From NCBI GenBank assembly GCA_017503945.1, contig JAFVSB010000088.1:1-20895 (forward strand): a DNA stretch of 20,895 nt, read 5' to 3'. The translations under genes were made by a program, and so were the position numbers. The notes below the pieces were generated by a model. That model did not search any database. It was not told the DNA's origin and was given only the letters and a program-made list of their open reading frames with translations. Source of the DNA: Clostridia bacterium (GTDB lineage Bacteria > Bacillota > Clostridia > UMGS1810). Below, one piece after another: positions 13,918 through 20,840 of this stretch (the first letter of the stretch is position 1; each line of letters starts with the position of its first letter).

Positions 13918-15309
13918 ATGGAAAAACTTACTCAAAAATACGGTTTGCCAACCGCCATTTGCATGGTTGTGGGCACCGTAATCGGTTCAGGCGTTTTCTT
14001 TAAAGCGCAAAATGTGCTTGTGGCAACAGGCGGAAACATGTCTATAGGTATAGCGGCATGGCTCATCACAGGTCTTCTCATGATTATCTGTTCGGCTCAG
14101 TTTGCTGTGATGGCAACCAAATATGAAAAAGTAAGCGGCGTTGTTGACTATGCCGAGGCAACCTGTGGCAAGAGTTACGGATATTATCTTGCATGGTTTA
14201 TGGTAAACATCTACTACCCCGGCATGACATCTGTTCTTGCATGGGTATCGGCAAGATATTTTGGCGTTTTGTTTGGTTGGAGCATGGTTGGCGCTGAGGT
14301 TATGGCTCTTTCGGGATTCTTCCTTATAGCATCCTACACCATGAATGCTATTTCGCCAAAGCTTGCAGGTAAATTCCAGGTAAGTGCCACTATAATCAAG
14401 CTCATTCCCATCAGCTTGATGGCAATTGTGGGTACCATAGCAGGTCTTTTAAACGGCACTCTCACCAACAACTTTGCCACTGTAGCAGCAGAAGCTGTTG
14501 GCGGTAGTGTGGGCAGCGGACTTTTTGCTGCTATTGTTGCAACAGTATTTGCATATGAAGGTTGGATTGTTGCCACATCTATCAATGCAGAGCTCAAAAA
14601 CCCCAAGAGAAATCTTCCCCTTGCTCTTATTATAGGCTCGCTCGTTGTTGTGGCTGCATATGTACTGTACTTCGTAGGTGTAGCAGGCGGTGCAAGCACT
14701 GCAGTGCTTATCGAAGAGGGCGCTCCCACTGCATTTATCAACATCTTCGGTGGTGTAGGCGGCACACTTCTCAACATTTGCATAGTAATCTCCTGCCTTG
14801 GCACTCTCAACGGTCTTATGGTAGGCGCTACTCGCGGCATGTATGCAATTGCAGCCCGTGACGATGGTCCTTCTCCCAAGACCTTTGTTCAGGTAGACAA
14901 AGCCACCAACATGACCACCAACTCTTCCGTATGGGGATTGTTTGTGTGTGCGCTCTGGCTCATCTATTTCTATGGTGCCAACCTTACAAGTGGCTGGTAT
15001 GGTCTTTTTAACTTTGACTCTTCCGAGCTTCCTATTATTACCATATATGCAATGTACATTCCTATTTTCATTGCATGGATGAAGAACGAAAAAGAAATGG
15101 GCGTGTTCAAACGCTTTGTTTTGCCCACTCTTTCACTTTTAGCATGCTTGTTCATGGTGTTTGCTGCAGTGTATGCTCACGGCATCACACCATATCTTGC
15201 AGCAAAAGCCGAGGGTCGCTTTGCATTCCCTGTGCTTTTCTACCTGATTCTTTTTGCAGTTGTAATGATTATTGGTGCAGTGTTCAAAAAATCTAAAAAG
15301 CACGAATAA
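13918..15309 (+). CDS. APC-superfamily amino-acid permease
   Basis: A 463 aa polytopic membrane protein of the amino acid-polyamine-organocation superfamily. The N-terminal helix-1 signature GTVIGSGVFF (about residues 19-28) supplies the unwound G-[ST]-G segment that binds the substrate's amino and carboxyl groups. About twelve hydrophobic helices follow, and helix 6 contains VFAYEGWIVATSINAELKNPKRNLP, seen here as FAYEGW and NPKRNLP, a hallmark of the LAT-like/SteT group of exchangers and permeases. The substrate cannot be read from sequence. AAAGGAG lies 7 nt before the ATG at 13918; the in-frame ATG 27 nt upstream overlaps the leader and has no ribosome binding site. It is monocistronic, with a promoter overlapped by an operator-like inverted repeat and its own terminator. 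Confidence 0.92.
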   Translation: MEKLTQKYGLPTAICMVVGTVIGSGVFFKAQNVLVATGGNMSIGIAAWLITGLLMIICSAQFAVMATKYEKVSGVVDYAEATCGKSYGYYLAWFMVNIYYPGMTSVLAWVSARYFGVLFGWSMVGAEVMALSGFFLIASYTMNAISPKLAGKFQVSATIIKLIPISLMAIVGTIAGLLNGTLTNNFATVAAEAVGGSVGSGLFAAIVATVFAYEGWIVATSINAELKNPKRNLPLALIIGSLVVVAAYVLYFVGVAGGASTAVLIEEGAPTAFINIFGGVGGTLLNICIVISCLGTLNGLMVGATRGMYAIAARDDGPSPKTFVQVDKATNMTTNSSVWGLFVCALWLIYFYGANLTSGWYGLFNFDSSELPIITIYAMYIPIFIAWMKNEKEMGVFKRFVLPTLSLLACLFMVFAAVYAHGITPYLAAKAEGRFAFPVLFYLILFAVVMIIGAVFKKSKKHE

Positions 15310-15324
15310 TATTTTGATTTACCA

Positions 15325-15364
15325 AAAAGACAATTTTTTCATTTGAAAAGATTGTCTTTTTTTT
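15325..15364 (+). terminator. Terminator of the amino-acid permease gene
   Basis: AAAGACAAT pairs with ATTGTCTTT, and inside it TTTTC pairs with GAAAA around the loop ATTT; a run of T (15357-15364) follows. The right arm and T-run overlap the -35 box of the next promoter. Confidence 0.85.
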
Positions 15365-15380
15365 ATTTCGGGTGTATAAT
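15352..15380 (+). promoter_or_regulatory. Promoter of the MBL-ClC-YitT gene group
   Basis: TTGTCT (15352-15357), 17 bp spacer, TATAAT (15375-15380). The -35 box lies in the right arm of the upstream terminator. The leader to the MBL gene is about 55 nt and includes an AGGAAGG ribosome binding site. Confidence 0.62.
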
Positions 15381-15441
15381 GAGTGATGGCTGAAATAGAG
15401 CAATCCACACAACTCCCCCGACTGGTAGGAAGGTAAATTAT

Positions 15442-16302
15442 ATGAAAGACATAACAATAACCGATGTCAGAGCAAATTTGGGCGACAGCGCTTTTTTAAT
15501 AGATGACGGCACCACTGCCGTTTTGTACGATTCGGGCTTTGCCTTCACAGGCTATGAAGTGGCGCGCAATATAAAAAAAGCGCTTGGCTCTCGTTCTCTC
15601 AACTACATATTTCTCACTCATTCTCATTATGACCATGCCCTTGGGTCGGTGTATGCTCTCAAGCAGTGGAACGATGCCAAGGTAGTGGCGAGTGGATATG
15701 CTTCGCGCATTTTTGCCAAGCCAAGCGCAAGGGCTGTGATGCGCGAGCTTGACCAAAAATATGCCGCTGTGTGCAGTGTGGATGAATATGATGACCTCAT
15801 CGACAATTTGAGAGTGGATATCGCAGTGGCAGGCGGTGATGTGATAAAAGCCGGCAACATGGAGTTTGAGGTGATAGCTCTTCCCGGGCACACGCGCTGC
15901 TCGGTGGGCTACTACTGCGCAGCCAAAAAGCTGCTTCTTGGCACAGAGACCATAGGCGTGTATAACGGCGCCGGTGATGTGGTGCCATCATATCTTGTGA
16001 GTTATGAAATGAGCCTGCAATCTATAGATTCGCTGGCAAATTATGACATAGAGCACATTTTAGTGCCTCACTTTGGCTTGCTTTCGGCACAGGACGCGAG
16101 AGACTATCTTACCAAAGCGCGCCAAAGGGCAGTGACTACTTTTGAAACGATTGCCGCACTACACAGCGGCGGAGCTGACAGGGCTCAAATTATTGACTGG
16201 TTCAAACATGAATTTTATCATGATTATATCAAAAAGATATATCCCGTTGATGCAATGGAGCTTAACACAGGCATAATGATAGATTTGATAACAAATGCAT
16301 AA
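15442..16302 (+). CDS. Metallo-beta-lactamase-fold hydrolase
   Basis: A 286 aa soluble protein with the MBL-fold metal site: HSHYDH (H60, H62, D64, H65), H150 in LPGHTRCS and H210 in LVPHFG. The position that usually holds the bridging aspartate is occupied by glutamate (E169 in GTETIG), which marks a subgroup and may change the metal geometry. The fold serves hydrolases of many kinds (thioesters, phosphodiesters, lactones), and the substrate here is unknown. The C-terminal ~70 residues form a helical extension (TKARQRAVTTFETIAALHSGG...) of the sort found in family members that bind a substrate lid. The ATG at 15442 follows AGGAAGG by 8 nt. The ClC gene follows after 31 bp, so the two are likely cotranscribed, though no functional link is evident. 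Confidence 0.88.
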   Translation: MKDITITDVRANLGDSAFLIDDGTTAVLYDSGFAFTGYEVARNIKKALGSRSLNYIFLTHSHYDHALGSVYALKQWNDAKVVASGYASRIFAKPSARAVMRELDQKYAAVCSVDEYDDLIDNLRVDIAVAGGDVIKAGNMEFEVIALPGHTRCSVGYYCAAKKLLLGTETIGVYNGAGDVVPSYLVSYEMSLQSIDSLANYDIEHILVPHFGLLSAQDARDYLTKARQRAVTTFETIAALHSGGADRAQIIDWFKHEFYHDYIKKIYPVDAMELNTGIMIDLITNA

Positions 16303-16333
16303 CATATGAAAAGACAAGCTGGGAGGTCTTATT

Positions 16334-17578
16334 TTGGAAACACTAAAGCAAAACACAAAACGCATTTTTGATTATATGTTCACCTTTATAAAATGGATGC
16401 TCATAGCATCTGTGGTCGGCATCATTGGCGGAGGAGTGGGCAGTGCATTTCACCTGAGTGTGGACTTTGTCACCGAGCTGAGGGCAGAACATGGCTGGCT
16501 TTTATTTTTGTTGCCTGTGGGTGGTGTGGTGATATGCGCCATGTATAGGCCGTTTCGCTCAAAGGGTCGCATCGACACCAACCGCGTGCTCGACTCGGTG
16601 CGCGGAGGCGAAAAGGTGCCCCTTGTGATGGTGCCTCTCATTTTTGTGAGCACACTAATCACTCACTTGTTCGGCGGCTCTGCAGGCAGAGAGGGTGCTG
16701 CTCTTCAGCTTGGCGGCGGCATTGGTTATAATTTTGGCAGGCTTTTGCGCCTCAAAGAAAATGACATGCACATTATCATCATGGCGGGAATGAGCAGCGT
16801 GTTTGCAGCTCTTTTTGGCACTCCTCTCACCGCGGCTGTGTTTTCGCTTGAAGTGGTAAATGTGGGTGTGTTTCACTATGCCGGCATTCTGCCATGCATC
16901 ATTGCAGCGGTAGTGGCATTTAGCATTGCATCTGCGCTCGGTATAGCACCTGTGCGCTTTGTGGGCATTGCATTTGATGCTCTCACCCTGCCTTCTTGTT
17001 TCAGAGTTATTATGCTTGCGGTGCTTTGTGCTTTGGTGAGCATACTTTTTTGTGTGGCAATCAAAAAATGTGAGCACGCTATGTCCAATCTCTTACCCAA
17101 CCAATATGTGCGCACCATCGTTGGAGCAACTGCCATTGTGTTGCTCACCGCTATTCTTGGCACTACCGACTATAACGGTGCAGGCATGAATGTGATAACC
17201 GATGCCATAGGCGGCAGTGCAAAGCCTGAGGCATTTTTGCTAAAGATTGTCTTCACTGCTCTCACCATCTCGGCACTGTTCAAAGGCGGAGAGATAGTGC
17301 CCGCGTTTTTTGTGGGGTCCACATTTGGATGTGTTGCAGGCGCAGCCTTGGGGCTTGATGCGTCATTTGGTGCAGCAGTCGGCTTTGTGGCTCTGTTTTG
17401 CGGCGTGGTCAACTGTCCGCTTGCTTCATTGCTTCTGGCACTCGAAGTGTTTGGAGGCGAAGCGATAGTATATTTTGCAATTGCCTGTGCAGTGTCATAC
17501 ATGATGTCGGGTTATTTCGGACTATACAAAAGCCAGAAATTTGTGTATTCAAAGCTTCATGATAACATTATGGAATAA
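16334..17578 (+). CDS. ClC-family anion channel/antiporter, possibly fluoride-type
   Basis: A 414 aa polytopic protein of the ClC family, which moves halides across the membrane as channels or proton antiporters. The gating glutamate is E120 in GSAGREGAALQLG. The canonical chloride-selectivity loop GSGIP between helices C and D is not found; the aligned region reads GRIDTNRVLDSV (about 79-90). The later motif is KGGEIVPAFFVGSTFG rather than GGIFAPML. Both departures resemble the CLC-F clade of fluoride/proton antiporters, but the substrate assignment is inference. The start is a TTG at 16334, supported by GGGAGG (16321-16326) at 7 nt; no ATG with a ribosome binding site exists nearby. The 31 bp gap upstream cannot hold a fluoride riboswitch. 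There is no C-terminal CBS domain. Confidence 0.9.
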   Translation: METLKQNTKRIFDYMFTFIKWMLIASVVGIIGGGVGSAFHLSVDFVTELRAEHGWLLFLLPVGGVVICAMYRPFRSKGRIDTNRVLDSVRGGEKVPLVMVPLIFVSTLITHLFGGSAGREGAALQLGGGIGYNFGRLLRLKENDMHIIIMAGMSSVFAALFGTPLTAAVFSLEVVNVGVFHYAGILPCIIAAVVAFSIASALGIAPVRFVGIAFDALTLPSCFRVIMLAVLCALVSILFCVAIKKCEHAMSNLLPNQYVRTIVGATAIVLLTAILGTTDYNGAGMNVITDAIGGSAKPEAFLLKIVFTALTISALFKGGEIVPAFFVGSTFGCVAGAALGLDASFGAAVGFVALFCGVVNCPLASLLLALEVFGGEAIVYFAIACAVSYMMSGYFGLYKSQKFVYSKLHDNIME

Positions 17579-17585
17579 ATATTTG

Positions 17586-17652
17586 TGAGCTCTCCTACAA
17601 ATAATACAAACGAAAGGTTGTGTTTGTATGAAATATGGCAAAGGAGAGCTCA
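17586..17652 (+). promoter_or_regulatory. Nested hairpins enclosing the yitT-family start codon
   Basis: An exact 11 bp inverted repeat, TGAGCTCTCCT (17586-17596) and AGGAGAGCTCA (17642-17652), encloses a second exact 8 bp stem, ATACAAAC (17604-17611) and GTTTGTAT (17622-17629). The GAAAGG ribosome binding site (17612-17617) lies in the inner loop, and the first two bases of the ATG (17628-17630) lie in the inner stem. In the mRNA this would hide the translation start. It has no T-tract, so it is not a terminator. Confidence 0.7.
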
Positions 17653-18530
17653 TTTTAATTTGCAAAAATATTGCGCTCACGCTTGCAGGTACTGCGATTC
17701 TTGCCTTTGGCACCTCCCTTTTCATCATTCCCTTTGATCTCGTCATGGGAGGTGTAACGGGCGTAGCAATAGCACTTGAGCATATTTTCGGGCAGTTTAT
17801 GCCCATCGATTCCCTCATTGCCATTCTCACCTGGGCTTTGTTCTTTGTGGGCTTTGCAGCGCTTGGCAGAGGCTTTGCACTTAAAACCTTTGTGTCTGCT
17901 GTTTTTTATCCTGTGTGCATAAGCCTTTTTTCGCGCCTTATATCGCCCGATGTGATGAATGGCTTTTTCTGTCTTGATGCTTCGCCATATGGTCACATTG
18001 CCATCATCCTTGCCACCGTTTTTGGCGGTGCATTGGTGGGAACCGGCTGCGCCATCACCTTTTTGGGAGGCGGCTCAACCGGCGGCATGGATATAGTTGC
18101 ATTTTCCATATGCAAAATATTCAAAAAGCTCAGAAGCTCTGTTGTCATATTCTGTGTTGACGCGTGTGTCATATTTTTGGGCATGTTTGCTCTTGGCGAC
18201 CTTGCCCTGTCACTTTTGGGCATAGTGGCGGCGGCAATCAGCGCCATAGCGGTGGACAAGATATTCCTTGGTGAATCCACAGCATTTGTCGCTCAGATTA
18301 TCTCCGACCAATGCGAACAAATCAACAAGGACATCATAGCCAGGCTCGCCCGCACCACCACCATGATAGATGCAATAGGCGGCTATAGCGGCAAACACAA
18401 AAAAATGCTTATGGTTTCGTTTACGATATCCGAATATGCTGATTTTATGCAAATCGTCACACAAAATGACAAAAACGCTTTTGTGTGCGTGCATCGTGCT
18501 CACGAGATAAACGGCGAGGGGTGGAGCTGA
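17628..18530 (+). CDS. YitT-family membrane protein (DUF161/DUF2179)
   Basis: A 300 aa protein with about five to six hydrophobic helices in the first 200 residues and a soluble C-terminal domain of about 80 residues (from roughly 215). The N-terminal pattern AFGTSLFIIPFDLVMGGVTGVAIAL, seen as FGTSLFIIPFDLVMGG, and the glycine-rich LGGGSTGGMDIVA identify the YitT family, and the tail with MLMVSFTISEYADFMQIV is its DUF2179 domain. No transported substrate has been firmly established for the family; members occur in many copies in Bacillota. The ATG at 17628 has only a weak GAAAGG, and that site sits inside a strong predicted hairpin. It lies 49 bp after the ClC gene and is probably cotranscribed with it. 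No canonical terminator follows; the gap 18531-18583 is T-rich without a clear hairpin. Confidence 0.9.
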   Translation: MKYGKGELILICKNIALTLAGTAILAFGTSLFIIPFDLVMGGVTGVAIALEHIFGQFMPIDSLIAILTWALFFVGFAALGRGFALKTFVSAVFYPVCISLFSRLISPDVMNGFFCLDASPYGHIAIILATVFGGALVGTGCAITFLGGGSTGGMDIVAFSICKIFKKLRSSVVIFCVDACVIFLGMFALGDLALSLLGIVAAAISAIAVDKIFLGESTAFVAQIISDQCEQINKDIIARLARTTTMIDAIGGYSGKHKKMLMVSFTISEYADFMQIVTQNDKNAFVCVHRAHEINGEGWS

Positions 18531-18583
18531 AAAATGACAAATATATCTGCGTTTTTTTTGATGGTTTTTGTTTCACATAACTA

Positions 18584-18612
18584 TTTACTTTACCCTTTGG
18601 TTGTGATATGAT
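18584..18612 (+). promoter_or_regulatory. Promoter of the cation/proton antiporter gene
   Basis: TTTACT (18584-18589), 17 bp spacer, TATGAT (18607-18612). The start is expected near 18619, about 60 nt before the ATG. Confidence 0.6.
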
Positions 18613-18654
18613 AAATGAGTTGGCGAATTTTGTAAAAAGAGCCGACTCATTTAT
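18611..18654. promoter_or_regulatory. 14 bp inverted repeat overlapping the antiporter promoter
   Basis: ATAAATGAGTTGGC (18611-18624) and GCCGACTCATTTAT (18641-18654) pair over 14 positions with one G·U. The left arm overlaps the -10 box and contains the expected start site, so the full repeat is better explained as a DNA operator, or as a read-through hairpin for transcripts coming from yitT, than as a structure in the antiporter mRNA. Confidence 0.5.
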
Positions 18655-18679
18655 ATTATTTAATAAGGGGGACATATTT

Positions 18680-19975
18680 ATGAGTACCTTGTTATCAGTT
18701 TCAATAGCTCTGCTCTTTGGTTTGCTCATGACTCGAGTGTTTAAGCCTCTCAAGCTTCCTTCAGTTACAGCTTACCTCATTGCAGGTGTTATCATAGGCC
18801 CTTACTGTCTCGGCAGACTTGGCATCGATGGCCTTGGCTTTGCATCGTCTGATGCAGTGAGCGCACTTGGCCTCATCTCCGAAGTGGCACTTGGCTTCAT
18901 CGCATTTTCCATAGGCACAGAATTTCGCCTTGAAGACCTCAAAAAGACTGGCAAACAAGCCTTTGTCATTGGTATTTTTCAGGCGCTTGTTGCCACACTC
19001 TTTGTAGATTTGGCGCTCTACGGCCTCCATCTTCTCATGCCCGACAAGCTAACTGTGCCTCAGCTCATCACTCTTGGTGCCATAGCCACAGCCACAGCTC
19101 CTGCAGCCACACTCATGGTTGTGCGTCAGTACAAGGCAAAGGGACCTTTAACCGACCTTCTTTTACCCATTGTTGCTCTTGACGATGCGGTGGGTCTCAT
19201 TGTATTTGCTGTGTCATTCGGCATTGCCAAAACTCTCGGCACAGGTGTGGTCGACATGGTGTCGGTCATAGTGAATCCTTTGGTTGAGATTGCATGCTCT
19301 CTTGCACTCGGTGCAGTTATGGGCGCTATTCTCACTTGGCTGGAAAAGTTCTTCAACTCCAATACCAACCGTCTCAATATGTCCATAGCATTTGTGTTCC
19401 TCACAGTGGCGCTTTCTATGCTTGATTTCCATGTAGGCGCTGTGCATGTGAGCTTTTCATCTTTGCTTGTGTGCATGATGCTTGGCACAGTGTTCTGCAA
19501 CATCTGTCCGCTTTCGGAAGATATCATGGAACGCACCGACAAATGGACATCACCTCTTTTTGCCATATTCTTTGTGCTCTCAGGCGCTGAGCTTGAGCTT
19601 GGTGTGTTTAGTGATGTGGCAGTTGTAATCATTGGTCTTGTATACATCATATTCCGTTCACTCGGCAAATACTTTGGTACATATGCAAGCGCCAAGGCTA
19701 CCAAATGTGCACCGAGCATCTGCAAGTATCTCGGCATCACTCTTCTGCCTCAGGCAGGTGTGGCACTGGGCATGTGCACTCTTGCAATGGAACTGGGAGA
19801 AGCAGGCGAGCTCATTCGCAACATCACTCTCTTTGCAGTGCTCATTTACGAGCTCTTCGGACCTCTCTTTACAAGAATGGCTCTCACCGCTGCAGGTGAT
19901 ATCAAACCCATTCCCCATGAAGTTAAGATGCGTCGTCACAATAAGCTTGCACAGCTGCAAAACAAAGAAAACTAA
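18680..19975 (+). CDS. CPA2-family Na+(K+)/H+ antiporter (KefB-like membrane domain)
   Basis: A 431 aa membrane protein of the monovalent cation:proton antiporter-2 family, which exchanges Na+ or K+ for protons in pH or ion homeostasis. About twelve helices are visible. Family landmarks are LPSVTAYLIAGVIIGP (about 26-41), the helix-4 region AIATATAPAATL (134-145) and the ion-binding aspartates D168-D169 in ALDDAVGLIVF. The protein ends about 30 residues after the last helix, so it has no RCK/TrkA-N regulatory domain such as KefB/C carry. The ATG at 18680 is preceded by AGGGGG; an in-frame start 72 nt upstream lies inside the promoter region and is rejected. It is monocistronic between its own promoter and the strong terminator at 19981-20022. 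Cation preference is unknown. Confidence 0.93.
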   Translation: MSTLLSVSIALLFGLLMTRVFKPLKLPSVTAYLIAGVIIGPYCLGRLGIDGLGFASSDAVSALGLISEVALGFIAFSIGTEFRLEDLKKTGKQAFVIGIFQALVATLFVDLALYGLHLLMPDKLTVPQLITLGAIATATAPAATLMVVRQYKAKGPLTDLLLPIVALDDAVGLIVFAVSFGIAKTLGTGVVDMVSVIVNPLVEIACSLALGAVMGAILTWLEKFFNSNTNRLNMSIAFVFLTVALSMLDFHVGAVHVSFSSLLVCMMLGTVFCNICPLSEDIMERTDKWTSPLFAIFFVLSGAELELGVFSDVAVVIIGLVYIIFRSLGKYFGTYASAKATKCAPSICKYLGITLLPQAGVALGMCTLAMELGEAGELIRNITLFAVLIYELFGPLFTRMALTAAGDIKPIPHEVKMRRHNKLAQLQNKEN

Positions 19976-19980
19976 AAAAC

Positions 19981-20022
19981 AAAACGGTGCAAAAAATCGT
20001 ATGATTTTTTGCACCGTTTTTT
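19981..20022. terminator. Bidirectional terminator between antiporter and ppa
   Basis: An exact 18 bp stem (19981-19998 with 20003-20020), loop GTAT, with T-runs on both strands. It sits between two convergent genes and ends transcription from either side. Confidence 0.93.
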
Positions 20023-20032
20023 AATGTGTATT

Positions 20033-20566
20033 TTACTTGCAAAAATTTTCCACATAATTATCGATGGCAGCGTTTATGATTGAAACTGCACTCTCTCGAC
20101 CGCTTACTTCGTTTACAGCGGTTGTTTTGTTCTCTAAATTTTTATACACTGTAAAAAAGTGGCTCATTTCCTCAAAAACATGGGTGGGAAGCTGTGAGAT
20201 GTCGGTGTAGATGTTATAGGTTGGATCGTTGAATGGTATAGCAATGATTTTTTCATCATTTCTCCCGTTATCTATCATAGAGATAACCCCTATGGGATAC
20301 GCTCTCACAAGTGTCATGGGCTCTATTTTTTCAGAGCACACCAAAAGCACATCAAGCGGGTCGTTATCATCGCCATAGGTGCGAGGAATAAAACCGTAGT
20401 TGGCAGGATAGTGGGTAGAGGTGTAGAGAATGCGGTCAAGCATAAGGTAGCCTGTCTCTTTGTCGAGCTCATATTTCTTTTTGCTGCCTTTGGATATTTC
20501 AACCACACAGATGAAATCCTCGGCATTTATTCTTTTGGGTGAAATGTCGTGCCAAATGTTAGACAT
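20033..20566 (-). CDS. ppa: Inorganic pyrophosphatase (family I)
   Basis: Cytosolic family I pyrophosphatase hydrolyses pyrophosphate to two phosphates and so drives reactions such as tRNA charging, DNA synthesis and asparagine formation. The 177 aa length matches bacterial enzymes. The signature DNDPLDV (residues 67-73) carries metal-binding aspartates, preceded by the conserved HYPANYGFIP (52-61). The later segment ENKTTAVNEVSGRESAVSIINAAI is the typical C-terminal helix region. I start at the ATG at 20566, which has AAGGAG 7 nt upstream; a start 27 nt further out lies between the promoter and the ribosome binding site. The consensus promoter is at 20621-20593. It is convergent with the antiporter and shares its terminator. 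Presence of family I enzyme argues for a magnesium-dependent, housekeeping role. Confidence 0.96.
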   Translation of the reverse strand: MSNIWHDISPKRINAEDFICVVEISKGSKKKYELDKETGYLMLDRILYTSTHYPANYGFIPRTYGDDNDPLDVLLVCSEKIEPMTLVRAYPIGVISMIDNGRNDEKIIAIPFNDPTYNIYTDISQLPTHVFEEMSHFFTVYKNLENKTTAVNEVSGRESAVSIINAAIDNYVENFCK

Positions 20567-20592
20567 ATTAAAACTCCTTGTTGTTTTTTGCA

Positions 20593-20621
20593 ATTATAAC
20601 ACAAAGTCCGGTATGTGTCAA
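20593..20621 (-). promoter_or_regulatory. Consensus sigma-A promoter of ppa
   Basis: On the minus strand TTGACA (20621-20616), 17 bp spacer, TATAAT (20598-20593). It is a full consensus match at both boxes, with a leader of about 20 nt. Confidence 0.85.
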
Positions 20622-20666
20622 ACCCCGAAGCTAAAGATTCCCTTTTGTGCGCAAGAAAGTGCATTG

Positions 20667-20701
20667 AAAAAAGCGTACTGAAAAATTCAGTACGCTTTTT
20701 T
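20667..20701. terminator. Terminator of the tRNA-Gly/tRNA-Cys unit
   Basis: GCGTACTGAA and TTCAGTACGC with an AAA loop, flanked by six A on the left and six T on the right, so it can work on both strands. On the minus strand it directly follows tRNA-Cys. Confidence 0.88.
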
Positions 20702-20705
20702 CTGA

Positions 20706-20776
20706 AGGCGTCACCCAGACTTGAACTGGGGATAAGGGTGTTGCAGACCCGTGCCTTACCACTTGGCTATGACGCC
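20706..20776 (-). tRNA. tRNA-Cys (anticodon GCA)
   Basis: A complete 71 nt tRNA on the minus strand. The acceptor GGCGTCA pairs with TGACGCC, the D arm reads GCC-AAGTGGTAA-GGC, the anticodon stem CGGGT/ACCCT (last pair mismatched or wobble) holds loop CTGCAAC with anticodon GCA, and the T arm is CCCAG-TTCAAGT-CTGGG. The discriminator is U73, the main identity base for cysteinyl-tRNA synthetase. CCA is not encoded. Confidence 0.96.
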
Positions 20777-20800
20777 GGACATATTAAAATGTCAGTTAGA

Positions 20801-20838
20801 TTAATCAAGAGACGTAACACTTTACGCCTCTTGATTAA
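20801..20838. other. Stem-loop in the tRNA-Gly/tRNA-Cys spacer
   Basis: TTAATCAAGAG (20801-20811) and CTCTTGATTAA (20828-20838) are exact inverted repeats; one mismatch further in, CGTAA pairs with TTACG, giving about 16 pairs. There is no T-tract, so it is not a terminator. A shorter hairpin, GACAT with ATGTC (20778-20782, 20789-20793), lies next to tRNA-Cys. Both could guide processing of the joint tRNA transcript. Confidence 0.6.
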
Positions 20839-20840
20839 TA

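Noticed and set aside
14562..14861. Plus-strand 99-codon frame inside the permease gene
   Set aside because: Out-of-frame shadow, rich in Cys/Arg/His and without a ribosome binding site.
16303..16333. Fluoride (crcB) riboswitch before the ClC gene
   Set aside because: The gap is 31 bp and lacks the conserved riboswitch core; nothing similar was seen in the 15381-15441 leader.
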